From Plectrocnemia conspersa (taxonomy: Eukaryota; Arthropoda; Insecta; Trichoptera; Polycentropodidae), in assembly GCA_009617715.1 (NCBI GenBank), contig VTFK01000398.1, positions 124,001 to 188,000 on the forward strand: 64,000 nt of DNA. Reading direction: 5' to 3'. Shown here one piece after another: positions 11,185 to 23,430 of the stretch. How positions within the stretch are numbered: position 1 is the stretch's first letter; every line of letters begins with the position of its first letter. The position numbers and the translations under genes are program-made. Under the pieces are notes generated by a model. That model saw only the letters and a program-made list of their open reading frames with translations. It was not told where the DNA came from and made no database searches.

Positions 11185-12626
11185 TTTCCATATATTATTT
11201 ATTTATTTATTTTATTTTATTAATTTATTTAGCTTAATAGCTAATCTTTACATCTAACAAATTTAGTAAACATATATAAAAATATATAAAAAATACATAA
11301 CAGAAAAAAAAAATAAAAATATACAATAATAAAGTCTTAATATTATAATTTATTTCTATATGTACGAAGGTGTTTTTTTATTCCATTTATGAAACCCGTT
11401 ATATTTTTGCTGTTTCGGATTTCTCTTGGAAGACTTTTATATAAATCAAAACCTCCGTACATAACTCCCCTAGCCGTACTCGTTTTCTTATACTTAATTA
11501 TCTTTAAATTTTCTCTATTTCTAGTATTATATTTATGTACATCTTTATTTCTTATTAAATACTTATTAAAATATTCTGGTAACATATTATTTTCTAACTT
11601 ATATATAAATACTAAAACATTCATACTCAATATTTCTTGAACATTCAACCATTCTAATCTATCAATCATACTTTTACAATTAGTTAATCTATTTTTTATT
11701 TAAGATTACTCTCATTGCCCTATTTTGTAATTTTTTGCAACATTTGTTTATCTAATCTATTTAACATATTTAACAGTGTTGCACAAGAATTCAAATGGGG
11801 CAATATTATACTATTGTAAATTATTTTTTTTGTATTTATACTTAATATATTTCTTAATCTAGATAATAAACCTATTTTTTTACTAATTTTTTTTAATATG
11901 TAAATACAATGTTCGTTAAAATTTAATTTTGTATCAACAATTACTCCTAAATATTTTATTTTATCCACTATTTCTATACTAGAGTTATTTATTACTATTT
12001 TGGTACTATTATCTAACACATTTTTATAATTAATAAACATACATTTAGTTTTATTCTCATTTAATTTAAGTACATTATTCTTTAACCATATTTCTAATAT
12101 ATTTAATTCATTATTTAAATTATTTACAATTTCTTTAATGTTATCACCTATGCAATACATTAATGTGTCATCCGCAAATAGATGAATTTTACATTTTTTC
12201 ACGTTATTAACTATATCATTAATATACAAAACAAATAACAATGGTCCCAATTTAGACCTTGTGGTACTCCATAAGACACTAATTTCTCTTCAGAATATAC
12301 ATTATTTATTTTAACTTTTTTGTTTTCTTTTATATAAGTAATTATTAAACCATCTTAAAACTATATCACTTATACCTATACTCTCCAATTTCTTTAACAT
12401 TATTTTTCTGTCTATTGTTTCGAAGGCTTTCTTGAAATCCAAGAAAACTGCTTCAATGATTTTGTTTGTATCCTTAGCCAACAGCCAATCATTTATCACT
12501 ACTTGTAATGCAGTTTCAGTGGAATGCTTTTCTCTGAATCCCGATTGTTGTTCACATATTATGTTTTGAGAAGTAATAAATTCCTTTAATTGTTTGAATA
12601 CTACTTCTTCTATTATTTTTTTATAG
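11185..12626 (-). mobile_element. LINE family A, copy A1, 5'-truncated
   Basis: A non-LTR retrotransposon copy on the minus strand. The 3' end is the tttatttattta-type tail near 11190-11230, preceded (reading the minus strand) by a short 3' untranslated region. The 5' end stops inside the reverse transcriptase at about 12626. The sequence is nearly the same as copy A3 at 24955-26756; in the RT region the proteins differ at only a few of about 60 residues. The family therefore moved fairly recently. No target duplication was identified. Confidence 0.85.
11343..12620 (-). pseudogene. reverse transcriptase of LINE A1, frameshifted
   Basis: Read downward from 12620. The first segment has VFLDFKKAFETIDR, the motif A region with the catalytic Asp, and the frame at 12499-12311 stops after the YLYKRKQK region. 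A frameshift near 12250 leads to GPLLFVLYINDI and LFADDTLMY, the motif C region with the catalytic Asp pair. This runs to 11720 with KYLGVIVDTKLNF and the post-RT helical segment. After another frameshift the last piece (11669-11343) carries KYNTRNRENL and ends in a Lys/Arg-rich tail. Such proteins copy LINE RNA at nicked chromosomal DNA. The endonuclease half is missing because of 5' truncation. It belongs with jockey/CR1-like elements; the exact clade is not certain. Confidence 0.85.
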
Positions 12627-12672
12627 GTATATATATTTATAGGTATATATATATTTATAGGTATTACTATAC
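12626..12672. repeat. triple ataggtat/atttataggtat repeat at LINE A1 5' border
   Basis: Three near-perfect units containing tataggtat separated by short AT runs sit exactly where copy A1 stops matching copy A3. In A3, acctatacct lies about 60-70 bases upstream of the equivalent point, so the repeat may derive from the LINE's own sequence by slippage and deletion. Confidence 0.5.
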
Positions 12673-13690
12673 GATTTATAAATTAGTTTTAATTAGTATG
12701 AGATTTAATATATTGCTAGAAAAAAATCTCTTTAACGGCGACTTTTTTAAATGCAATTAAACTTTAAGCAACTACACTTGATTTTACTTTGGGATTATAG
12801 TATTTTTACATTGAAATAAACAAGGGTTAGTTATTATTTAAGACCTCAAAAATAAACATTCTGACAGATTTCTACACATCAGAGGGCATTTAAAAAAAAA
12901 ATTAACCTATCATACCTTCAATATCAGAAAATATATGTCCAAAATTTAGAATGTTCTTAAATAATTTAAAAAAAGATTTATTGATTTCAGAAGAATTGAC
13001 GTCCAAATACAATTTATGATTAATTTATAATGACGATGTGGTTAATAAATCATTTGCAAGCAAATCTATATAGCTGTTTTATTTTAAAAATTAAGCTCTT
13101 GCAAATGATACTTTTCCAGATCTCAATATCCCCATTATATATAAGCTCATTATACTTTTTAATTATACCAACGTAAATTTAAGGACACTTTTACAAAATA
13201 TACACACTCAGCTCTAATGATTTAGAATAATTTACAAAGACAATATTCGTTGTAATTATATTTAATGAGATGACAACCAGAAAGCAATAACATTCAATAA
13301 CATTTAATAAATTAGCAAATGTGAGTTTGTACTAATTATATACCATCAACGGATTTAATTTAACTTATTATGAAATCATAATGTGGTTTATAATAATTTA
13401 CTGTTTTATCTTTTTATTTATTTGAAATAACCTAATGGTTAATTAGTCATTAACCTAAGGATTTTTATAAATTTAAAGCGCATGATTTATATATTTTTTT
13501 TAATACTTAGCATCAATGTGAAGTAATAATTAAAATAGACAAGTAATCAGAGTATGTATAACTATAGTTTTTGTAGCTCACGAAACTAATACTGTCGAAT
13601 GCGATTCGCATAAATTTAATTGCGCAATGTAAGGGTACATAAAGGGACACTGTTGAGTAGATTTTTATTATCTTACGACAGTCGCCCAAA
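12673..13690. other. AT-rich stretch, nothing recognised
   Basis: Long A/T-rich intergenic or intronic-looking sequence. No frame, terminus or structured element could be supported. Confidence 0.5.
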
Positions 13691-13786
13691 GTTTTTTTTA
13701 GGTCCGAAAAATGAATAACGTCAAACGTGACGCGCGTGCAGAATTAAAACGTAAAGTTTAACAGCCGACCCTTGATTTTCTCGCAG

Positions 13787-13825
13787 TACGAAACGCGAGG
13801 ACAAACTTAGGATCTTGGGTCCAAG
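13787..13825 (+). other. candidate 39-nt microexon in a GC-rich island
   Basis: A pyrimidine-rich acceptor (gattttctcgcag) ends at 13786. Thirty-nine bases later CCAAG is followed by gtaagg, a near-consensus donor. The block is open in two of three frames; one reads TKREDKLRILGP with phase-2 borders, the other RNARTNLGSWVQ with phase-1 borders. It lies in a GC-rich island (about 13700-13995) within an AT-rich desert. No protein family is recognised. A chance pairing of splice-like sequences cannot be excluded. Confidence 0.3.
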
Positions 13826-13995
13826 GTAAGGCCGACGCCTATAAAACCGTGACAACAAAGAATAATAAAGACTTTCATAGTTTTTGAAGGGCGACCTGTC
13901 CGCACGCTATTTCTCTGGGAAAATCTCGCGGAGCACAATAAGGCGAAATCGGCGCCCAAAGTTTGGCCGCGGAAAACTCCCCTTTAAGCAGACGA

Positions 13996-14678
13996 GTATT
14001 TCCATTCGAAAAACTTTTATAAACTGAATCTGTAATAAAACGTGAAACGGATTCCTATTTTTACTATACTTAAGCCACTCGACTACTTTATAGGCTCTAT
14101 ATCTGTGCTTGTGTTGAGTGTTACAAAAAATATTACTTACAGAAATACGAAACGATATACTACCATCGTGTGCCCAAGTTGAACTGATTCATAATTGATT
14201 ATATAAATTGTAAAGTATTGGTCAAAAAAGCAACAAAGTAAAATGATCCTGCAATTCTGATTATATTATTGACGTCATTTAATAAAATAAAAAAATCCTT
14301 TAGCGTTTAAATGAATCTTTCGGAAAAAAAATTATATAAGGAACAGTTCAGGTTATACAGAAATTATTCGACAACATATCGACTTATTTGTTGATAAAGC
14401 ACATTTGCACTAATTTTAATATAAAAAAAAATACGGTAAATAGTTTTTATTTTTCAGGCTTTTAATGACATTTAAAATTTCCCGTGAAATAATTTTGGAC
14501 AATAATACTAACAATATTACTTATGTTTAGGATTATTATTATTTTGAAAAATGAATAGGTGGAGAAAATTCTTTGCTTAGCACACTCAAAAATGAATTTA
14601 ATAAGTCTATTACTTTTTTAATAATAAAAATAAAATCTATAAACTTTACAAATTGTATAATGTAGACATGTCACTATT
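13996..14678. other. AT-rich stretch, nothing recognised
   Basis: AT-rich sequence between two GC-richer patches; no gene or repeat is recognised. Confidence 0.45.
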
Positions 14679-15002
14679 GTGTTACAGGCGCCTTTTACAT
14701 ACATATGTATTTTCCACATAAAAAGTGATGGTTATCGAAGCGGCACCGTGACAGTTATATTATCTGGGACGCGAAAATCGGCAAACGGCAATTCAATATT
14801 TGAAATATTTAAAGTGAAATATACTTGTACAATAGAAAAAGGAAGAATATATAGGCGAGAGAAGAGAGAAAAAAGGAAGACCAAAAAAGAAACCCAATTA
14901 GATTCCCCCCTCTGCATAAAAGTGATACGGTTCATAAAGAGCAACGCGCACGTGAGAGGAATACGTCATTGCCATAATCGCGTTGTCAGGGTCTCATATT
15001 GA
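14679..15002 (+). other. 107-codon open frame after an acceptor-like site
   Basis: A tract ending in tattgtgttacag stops at about 14688, and the reading frame after it stays open to TGA at 15000-15002. The product has a middle part with GTVTVILSGTR and a strongly basic stretch (GRIYRREKREKRKTKKE) encoded by purine-rich DNA. No domain is recognised. Possible donors exist inside (gtgaaat near 14813) and just past the stop (gtatac at 15005). It may be an exon or a GC-richer non-coding island. Confidence 0.2.
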
Positions 15003-15425
15003 AGGTATACTACAAAGGCTTTTTTGTGTGTCGGAGAAATGTTCACATTGTTACTATAACTTTAGTGTGTCTATGCAAAACTAAAGTATAACCAAAGCCA
15101 CGAATGCAAACATACAGATTTTAGCTTTGATTTATTTATTAGTGTGGTAAAGTTATATGCTTATATGTAATAAAATAAAATAATAATGAATAAAATTTGA
15201 TCTCATGTGATTAAAAAATTATCTACATGAAAAATATATTAAGACAATTAATAAGTAATTAATATGTAAAATGCTCTCTTATTTTTTTTTCTAATGAATG
15301 GAATATTTTTTTATACAACACTCAATCTCTTTATTAGTATTTAGAATAAACACTTATATTATATCATTTATTTAGTTAATATAGCTTATTATTTATATAC
15401 TAAGCAAATTTATTCAAAACATAAA
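15003..15425. other. AT-rich stretch, nothing recognised
   Basis: No gene or repeat could be supported here before the LINE A tail begins near 15430. Confidence 0.45.
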
Positions 15426-15429
15426 ATAT

Positions 15430-16515
15430 ATATAAACATATAAAATCATAAAATAAACATATTATAAATGATTTGATATTATAATTTATTTCACAATAAT
15501 AAATGCACGAAGGTGTTTCTTTATTTTATTAAGTAAACCAGTTATATTTTTATTTTTGCAAATTGTCCTAGAATTATTATTATACAAATTCACACCTCCG
15601 TACAATACTCCCCTGGCTGTACTCGTTATCTTATAACTATAGTCCGTCCAAGATGTTAACGCTCATCATCGTTGTGTTTGAAATAAGGGTGCGTGTACGC
15701 ATGCATGCATACATATACAGTTTTCCGCGAATTTGTTTACACCGATAGGAGAACGTTACCAGTACTAAATCAAGGCTGTTTTAAGGGTACGGTGACCATA
15801 CGTTGGAAATTGAATTAAAATATATAATATGTTATATTTTTCCCATAAATTATTGTCATGTTGTGGTATTTTGTATACAATAAAACAATTCCTGTAATAT
15901 TCTATTGGTATTTTAAAAAAATATTATATTGAACAGATATTCAACCTGGAAAGTGATACCAAAACTGCTCTCATGTTTTTGAGTTAAATATGTATATAAA
16001 CAAACAAAATAAGTAAGAAAGTGATATTTTACATTATCTTCAACAAATTAAATTAAAATAGGAAAAATTAATTGAACGTTAAATTTCACAGGGTCACCCT
16101 ATTATATTCTCTCACCAATACTGTAACAATTAGCGTTCATATCTTGGACGGACTGTACCTAACTATCCTTAAAGTGTCTTTATTTCTATCATATATTTTT
16201 TTTGTATTTATATTTAACATATTACTCATCCTAGATAATATATCTATCTTTTGCCTTTTGATTTAAATTATTAATTTTTAATATAATAAATTTATCTATA
16301 ACTATTCTATATTATTATCTTACATATTTTTATATTTGATATAGGTACAAACATTATTCTCATTAAGTTAATAAGTACATTATTTTTTACTAATATTTTA
16401 TAAAATTTTTACCTATCCAATCAATTAAAGCGTTGTCCGCGAGCAGATGTATTTACAAAAAATTATATTATTAATTATATCATTAACCAAATAAAACTAT
16501 TGTCATTGTCTTAGT
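15430..16515 (-). mobile_element. LINE family A, copy A2, split by a MITE
   Basis: The minus strand matches LINE A in two blocks. The block at about 15480-15638 is the 3' end; the cacgaaggtgtttctttatt, tccgtacaatactcccctgg and gtactcgtt landmarks match 11360-11490. The block at about 16158-16515 matches more upstream LINE sequence, including ttgtccgcgagcagatgtat, equivalent to the FADD region of copy A1 (tcatccgcaaatagatgaat). Between them lies the 516-bp element at 15640-16155. This copy is more diverged than A1 and A3 and has no usable frame. The 3' tail before 15480 is AT-rich and not well bounded. Confidence 0.75.
15640..16155. mobile_element. 516-bp Tc1/mariner-like MITE
   Basis: The left end reads TAGTCCGTCCAAGATGTTAA and the reverse complement of the right end reads CAGTCCGTCCAAGATATGAA, so the ends are inverted repeats of about 25 bases with the first base changed on the left. 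Each end abuts a TA (15638-15639 and 16156-16157), the target duplication typical of Tc1/mariner elements, whose termini often begin CAGT. It encodes no transposase, so it would depend on an enzyme supplied elsewhere. It interrupts LINE copy A2 and is therefore younger than that copy. Confidence 0.8.
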
Positions 16516-16868
<353 letters not shown>

Positions 16869-17074
16869 GATTTTTCAGTGTTCTACGGGCTGAATAATTC
16901 ATATCACTCATTATATAAACATATTAGCAAAAATACAAAAAAAAATTAAGAATGTTTGAGTAATGTATTATTTTACTTTACTGTTGATAAGTTGCTAAGT
17001 ATGGTAAAAAAAATTACAATAGCTTGTGAAATATGTTCTATATATATGCTTTTGGGATATATTTTATTCTTAGA

Positions 17075-18991
17075 AAGAAGCATGTCATACATAAAATCTG
17101 GAAACGAACACGAAATTCTCTCATCTATGAAGAATTTCGTACTCTGCGATCGCGTGCAAAATTGATGATTTGCGATTGCCATCGGAACAATATTGGAGAC
17201 TGTGAAAAGTCGATAATTTTAGATCCGAAAAAATTTTGGAAATTCGTTAACTCAAAACGCGATGGCCAATCCTTACTGTCATCGATGAGTTGGAACAACA
17301 TCAATTTTGAAGGTTCTGAAGAGATTGCAGATGGATTTGCTAGGTATTTTCAAACCGTATACCATAATGATGGGTCACATTTAGAGTTTAATTCTAATTA
17401 CGATGAGACTCATCGTTCATGGTCATCTTTGTTATCAATCAAAACCTTTAGTTTGGTTGATATGGAATATGGATTTAGCAGACTAAAGTCCATTTTACCT
17501 CGGGACCAGATTTTATTCCAGACTACATTCTGAAAGGATGCAAGTCTGGTATTTTACACCTCTAAAATTTATATTTAATTTAATTTTGAGATCCTCTTGT
17601 TTTCCAGAATTGTGGAAATGTTCAAAAGTCACTCCGATTCATAAAAAGGGTCCCAAATCTCAGATTGACAATTACAGGCCAATAGCTTTGATCTCATCAC
17701 CTGCAAAATTATTTGACATTGTTTTGCATAAATACATTTTTAATCATTGCAGGTGTATGCTTCTCGACCAACAACATGGTTTCCGTAAATCTCGATCTAC
17801 TGTCACTAATCTAATGGTTTTGTCTAACTATGTTTCAAAATCATTGGACTCTGGTGTACAAGTGGACGTCATATACACATACTTTGAAAAAGCATTTGAT
17901 AAAGTTAACCATGCTTTACTTGTAAAAAAGTTATCTAATTTTGGGTTTTCTGAAGATCTCATAAATCTATTCTCAAATTACTTGACCAATAGATATCAAT
18001 TCGTCAAGTATAATAACTCTTTTTCAGAACGATATAAGACCCTTACTGGAGTACCTCAAGGATCCAATTTGGGTCCATTGTTGTTTTTATTGTTCATTAA
18101 TGACATAGAAATAGCAATAGAGCATTCAGATTTTTTATTATATGCAGATGACTTGAAAATTTACAAGAAAATGCATTCGATTTCTGATTCCCTCGACCTA
18201 CAGGAGGATCTCAACTCTATATGGAAATGGGCTTGCTATAACCAATTGCCTTTCAGTGTAAAGAAATGTCACACAATTTCATTTTCAAGGTCGTTAACGC
18301 CGAAAAAAAATATTCATACCACCTAGGCGGATATTTTCTGGAAAGGTTTTCTTCAACTAAGGATTTAGGGGTGACTTTCGAAGAACGTTGGAAATTTAGC
18401 CAGCACATTGCAGAGACTCATAGCAAATCCTTAAAAATGCTCGGTTTTATCTTGAGAAATGCGCGTTACTTCAGGAATACTTTAGTATTGCGCACTCTTT
18501 ATGATACTCTAGTCCGCAGTATACTAGAAGCTAGCTCCATTATTTGGATCCCAGGCGTAATGAATCAATGTAATGAATTGAAGCTGGAAAAAGTACAACG
18601 TAAATTTCTTCGATATTTATACTTGAAGGAATACGGGTATTATCCGTTCTTGTTTCCCAGTGCTTTTATTTTGGGAGCCCTAGGATACGTTTCTTTGTCG
18701 ACTCGCAGAAGTGTTTATGTAATTAAACACTTCTGGAAATTGCTCAAGGGCATCGTAGACAATCCTTCAGTGCTCGAGCAGCTTCAAATGTGGGCTCCTG
18801 AAGGTGGATATAGTTCTAGGTCGCGTCCACTATTCTTGCTTGTTAAGTGTAGAACTAGAGCACTTGCCAACTCTTCTCTGGCCAAGGCCATTTATCTGCT
18901 CAATTCTGTCCATAGTAATATTGACATTTTCTCTTGCACTTATGGAGTTTTGGTTCAATTCGTATGGGACAATGCACACCTGTTGAGGTGA
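17075..18991 (+). pseudogene. reverse transcriptase of LINE C, frameshifted, motif A Asp lost
   Basis: Three frames join into one protein with shifts near 17515 and near 18300, the latter in an A8 run. In order: KIWKRTRNSLIYEEF linker; ELWKCSKVTPIHKKG; NYRPIALISSPAKLFD; DQQHGFRKSRST; motif A region VIYTYFEKAFDKVNHALL; GVPQGSNLGPLLFLLFINDI; motif C FLLYADDLKIY; then DLGVTFEERW and a long C-terminal part ending at 18991. In this family motif A normally has Asp before the Phe (DF.KAFD). Here it is Tyr, so a catalytic Asp codon has changed in addition to the frameshifts. The clade is uncertain, perhaps CR1/L2-like. No RNase H or endonuclease is visible. Confidence 0.88.
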
Positions 18992-19055
18992 TTTGTGTCT
19001 GTTGTTTTGTCTTGTTTATATTTGTATGTATTATGATGTATTAGTACTTTTGACT

Positions 19056-19091
19056 ATCGTGACGCATTAGGTTTGCCTGTCAGGTCACGAT
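19056..19091 (+). other. 3' hairpin of LINE C
   Basis: ATCGTGAC (19056-19063) pairs perfectly with GTCACGAT (19084-19091) around a 20-base loop starting GCATTAGG. It lies 10-15 bases upstream of the tail, where LINE reverse transcriptases commonly recognise their template. Related hairpins are found at 29278-29315 and about 29940-29980, and a weaker one near 57165-57185. Confidence 0.75.
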
Positions 19092-19125
19092 GGTTATAAT
19101 TTTAATAAATAAATAAATAATTCAA

Positions 19126-21120
19126 TGATCTGTACCCAAATAATTACTGTGACACTAGTAAGTCATACATAATGTATGTTTATATTAAAAAAATTATAAA
19201 TTCTTTAAGAAATTCTAGCAAATTTGTTCTTTATTAAACATATTCGAGGGTTCGTTTCTCAAGCTGTGTTTAGATAACTAATATTTGTATCTCAATGGTA
19301 AGTCTAAGTGTAAGTTTTCTTAGTATTTTTAAAGCTCAACGTTCTGCGTGGATTTTGATAACTTAATCGCTCTAATAATTCTCGTATTTTGTTTTTAAAA
19401 TAACATTTGTTCAGTGACTACTTTCAGCTAGACAGTTACAAATAAATCTTTTTATTATTTATACCTTTTGAATTAAACCTGTGGCAAAAATCTTCTATGG
19501 ATATAATCACTTTGAAAGTGTAGCTGGTTGAGGCCAGTACTAGGATGAGAATTTATGGCAATCATTTAACACTTTTATTGAATTACGCCTATTTTAAAAA
19601 ATTAAATACTTAACTATACAGTAGTTCTAAGTCAGCAATTTTCCTGAAAAACTTGTTTTTAGCTACATTTTTTACAAATATTTAATTATCTCCTAATTCA
19701 AACTTTGGTATTAAATCAAGATCATGGGGAATAGCAACATTTGATCTTAAGTAAAAAAATATAGTTTCTGTCTTAGCGCTGTTTATTTTAATTTTTCATT
19801 TGCTATAAAAATTATGCAGTGTTTTACTTAATGAAAACGTATACATCACTAGGGTTTTTCGTATATAGCGTAATTTGTCAGTTTTGCGTTATATAAACTC
19901 TGTGAATGAATACAGAGAAAGAGGGCTAATTATGTTGCCTTACGAGACTCATTTGAGTCACTCAAGTCTTTTCATATTATCGCGACTGCAAAGATTATAT
20001 TACGTTAGTTGTCTATTATGCGGATATATAGAAAAGCGTAACTATTTACGTATACAGTTGTTTATATCTACGTAAAAAATACATAATAAGGTCTAGACCT
20101 AGATTTCATAAACTTTATTGCGATGGAACCATTCGTAAATCCTATAAATAAAATGAAAAACCCTGTTTATTTTGTAAGGTATTAAAATATATTTTAAATA
20201 GCTGTAAATGATAATTGTTAAACGTAAATAGTATATTTTATTAAAATTAAAAAGGTGCTTTACTGACGCCAAGTCATTTCTTAAACAAAAAAATTTTTTA
20301 AAAAGTAATTCTTTCATAGTTGATAAAAATCTATAAAAAAGGAAATTTAACAATTTTTACATGTTTTAATAATAAATCTAAATGAAATATTGTATTTTAA
20401 TTATAGTTATTAAAAATCGATAGCTACGATAGATTTAGGTATACGTAAAGTGAACGTGTATTTTATGTTTTAGCAATATTTATTTAAGTATAATAATTCG
20501 ATGCATGCACTGATTAATGTACTTACTTTTATATATCTAATTGCTACACTAAGTAAATGAAAATGGAAAAGCAATTTATTATAATTTTTGCTTGTGTTGA
20601 ATGTAAAGAATAATTGTTTTAGTATTTCTAGAGTGCTGCTTTAATTTTTATTATTTTTTAACTATTTATGCTATAATGTAGACTCGTAAAAATAAATCGA
20701 AATTCAATTTAATTTTGCATATAAAATCTCTATTTATTAATAATAATAGCAAATTGTTTTAATTGTGTATCCAACAATTATATTCAAGTTAATTTTATTT
20801 CTTGTTTCTCTTCAACAAGCGCTTTGTGAGCTTACGTTGAATTAATAACCGCATCACGTTTTGTCAACTCGATCGATCGCAGAAACTAATGTTGAATTAA
20901 TAATTTCAAGTTGCACTATTTTAACCCCGAACACATATTACGTCAAAAACATAATTTACTTTTGCTTGGCTGCTTTCTGAAAATTTTATTTTGGTGCATT
21001 TGTATGATTCAGTAAAACATACATTATATTATTACAGTTTATTCTATGGTATAGGTATATAATTGTGAATTTATATTTTTTTATTTATATGTATATATAT
21101 GCTAATAAATTTTGACAATA
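19126..21120. other. AT-rich stretch, nothing recognised
   Basis: About 2 kb of AT-rich sequence. The only local oddity is a duplicated gttgaattaataa near 20837 and 20891. No coding frame with plausible composition. Confidence 0.5.
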
Positions 21121-21125
21121 TATAG

Positions 21126-21175
21126 GCCACCTTTGCGTTGGTCAAGGGCTTAATTTAATCTCTGGCATATGTGCG
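21126..21175 (+). other. candidate 50-nt exon in a GC-rich island
   Basis: An acceptor-like tatatag ends at 21125 and gtgagt starts at 21176. One frame is open across all 50 bases (HLCVGQGLNLISGICA). The island runs to about 21440 and includes a hairpin (21183-21214). The upstream pyrimidine tract is weak, so this is only a candidate. Confidence 0.2.
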
Positions 21176-21182
21176 GTGAGTT

Positions 21183-21214
21183 TGCGGTTAAACCGGAAGA
21201 AGGAACTAACCGCA
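21183..21214. other. hairpin in GC-rich island
   Basis: TGCGGTTA at 21183-21190 pairs perfectly with TAACCGCA at 21207-21214 around a 16-base purine-rich loop. It could be an RNA structure or a bipartite protein-binding site; no function is assigned. Confidence 0.4.
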
Positions 21215-21440
21215 CCAACATCTAGCAGTTCTATCTTTTAAGGTTAGAAATGTGTGTTTTTAGCTCTCACGAATCGCATTAAGACGATCCTCGACGCTTC
21301 TAGAAGACCATATATCAGTCGGTGAACGAATCGAAATTTATTGGCTGGCTCACCTTTGCCATTGTATCTACGTGGAAAACACAATGGCGCTGGTTTTTAT
21401 CTGATGAAATTTTTCGTTGGATGGGGGTGGCAAATGAAAT

Positions 21441-23140
21441 AAACATCAGATATGGATAAATAATATATTTATAGCTAGTTATTGTATAATTTATTAATAA
21501 ATAGTTATTTGCAGCATGACGAGCTGGTGAGCCATGACCAGAATATATTTTTTATTTTTTTCTCGTTGATTCTTTGGCCTATTTTCTTGGCTAATGGCTC
21601 AAATTTTTGCTATCCTACTAAGCAACAGGAAAAAGTGCAAGGATTCAGTAATAACATAATAATAGCTAGTAACAATATATTATTTAATAAAATATTTACA
21701 CATTTTGAATACATCGATATGTTAAAAATGTGATTTATTGCAAGCTTTCCTTTGATTGATTCAATGGTTCTAAAAAAATAGTAAATTACAGTTATATAAA
21801 TTTAAAAATGAATACTGGGGTGATTTCTATTTGCTCTAAATTAGATAGACGACAGCGACTTAATGACAAGTTATTTTAATGAAGTACAAGCGAATATAGA
21901 TATTTAAATGCAATATAAAAAACTGAGCTGAAAACATTTATTGTTCACACAGCTAAAAACTTATCTCCAGTTGGCGAATGCAGCATTACAAAAAATTTGT
22001 ATTATTGCCACCATATGCCTGTGTGAAATAAGATCACTTTTTCCAAGAAATGTAAGTGATGACTCACGAAAATATATAAGTTATGTATAAGCAGCAACAA
22101 ACAAGTCAATATCATTGAGATATTGTTTAGTATGTATATGTAAATGTGTGTATGCATTTTTTAATATATAATCAGTTTGCACTAAATGTAATTTTCTATA
22201 TAAAAAAATTGAAATATATTTTTTAAGGGGTTGCGAGAATAAATTTTTATATTCTTGTGCTTTTCAATTACTAAAATGTTTATGAAACAATGATTTAAAG
22301 GCTAAAACACACATTTTCAGTTTTACATACTTAAATTACCGCTTATTTTTTTTTCTTTAAAGAAATCAAAATCTTAAAATTTAGTTAATGCTTTGGTAAT
22401 CAAGTTTAATTATCGTATTTTAAAACTTTACTAGATAGCTTATTTTTCGATTATTATTTTGTGAATTAAGTAAAATATTTTAAAATATAAATTATAAATA
22501 AATTAAATTAACGTATTTAAATATTGATTTATACGTACAAATAAATATTATTACAGTATATAATTAAATATTCATATGCGCTATTTTTTTTTTTAATACA
22601 AAAAATCACTTAATGCCTAATTTTTGGTTTTACAGAAGGAATACCAACATTATTCGTAAAATATATAATTAATAAGATAAAATTTACATTGAAATTAATA
22701 ACATACAACATAATGTATTGTATTAGCACAACTTTAGGACACATTTTGTTCAATGTCATGTCTGGAAATAAAATTTTAAATTCAATTCTACACATTTTTA
22801 AAGCTTAGGCCTAAATAAGTTGCAGGGCAAGCAATAAAAAATTAAAGGTATATATGAAATGGTGCTTATTTTGCATATTTTGTTGCGACATATCATGTAA
22901 CATTCCTTACCATATTGATATCATTGTTCCATCGCAAAATTGACTAAAAATTATTATCAGATTTTTAATAATATCAAGCACACGATTTGAATATAAACTT
23001 TAAGGACACTTTTAGATTGTAATCAGTGTAGTCGTAATTACTGATCTATCCCTTTAATAGAGTTACAGGCCCCACAAATATGACACAAAACGTTTATAAC
23101 ACAGAATACAAAATAATAAATTGGTTATTTATAAATTTAA
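21441..23140. other. AT-rich stretch, nothing recognised
   Basis: AT-rich sequence. The short frames at 21482-21733 and 22610-22795 look like chance frames. No repeat termini are seen. Confidence 0.5.
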
Positions 23141-23430
23141 ACACGTTTTAATGTAATATATCAATATTAGGACGATTTTGCGAACCATTATTTTCAGCTT
23201 CGGCCATGATGCGATTATTGGAATTATGCGGGCGCAAAAGGCGTAGAAGTATAGTGGGCGAGGAAAACTCGTTGTGAATTATTGACTTTTGCCCATTTTC
23301 GCCTTTTGCCCGGTCACTGGTAAAAAAAAAGGAAACTTTCTTCGTTTTCAATTAGTTGTTTCGTTATGGAGCTATTCTTTGGGCCGGGGGGGATGCGTTA
23401 GCTGAATGTGGCCTTATTTCTGTTTTTTTC
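23141..23430. other. GC-richer island
   Basis: Contains atgcgggcgcaaaaggcg, a duplicated ttttgccc(a/g) near 23285 and 23304, a long A run and a gggccggggggg tract at 23381-23392. A 67-codon minus frame covers part of it but no domain is recognised. Possibly conserved non-coding sequence. Confidence 0.3.

Larger units (their letters stand above)
17060..19121 (+). mobile_element. LINE family C, 5'-truncated copy
   Basis: A non-LTR retrotransposon copy on the plus strand. It starts inside the protein region between endonuclease and reverse transcriptase (KIWKRTRNS) and ends in an aataaataaataaataa tail near 19105-19121. Just before the tail is a hairpin (19056-19091) that recurs in the 3' fragments at 29935 and 57140 and in the SINE at 29278. 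No target duplication was seen. The nearby (AT)n tract may mark the insertion region. Confidence 0.85.
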
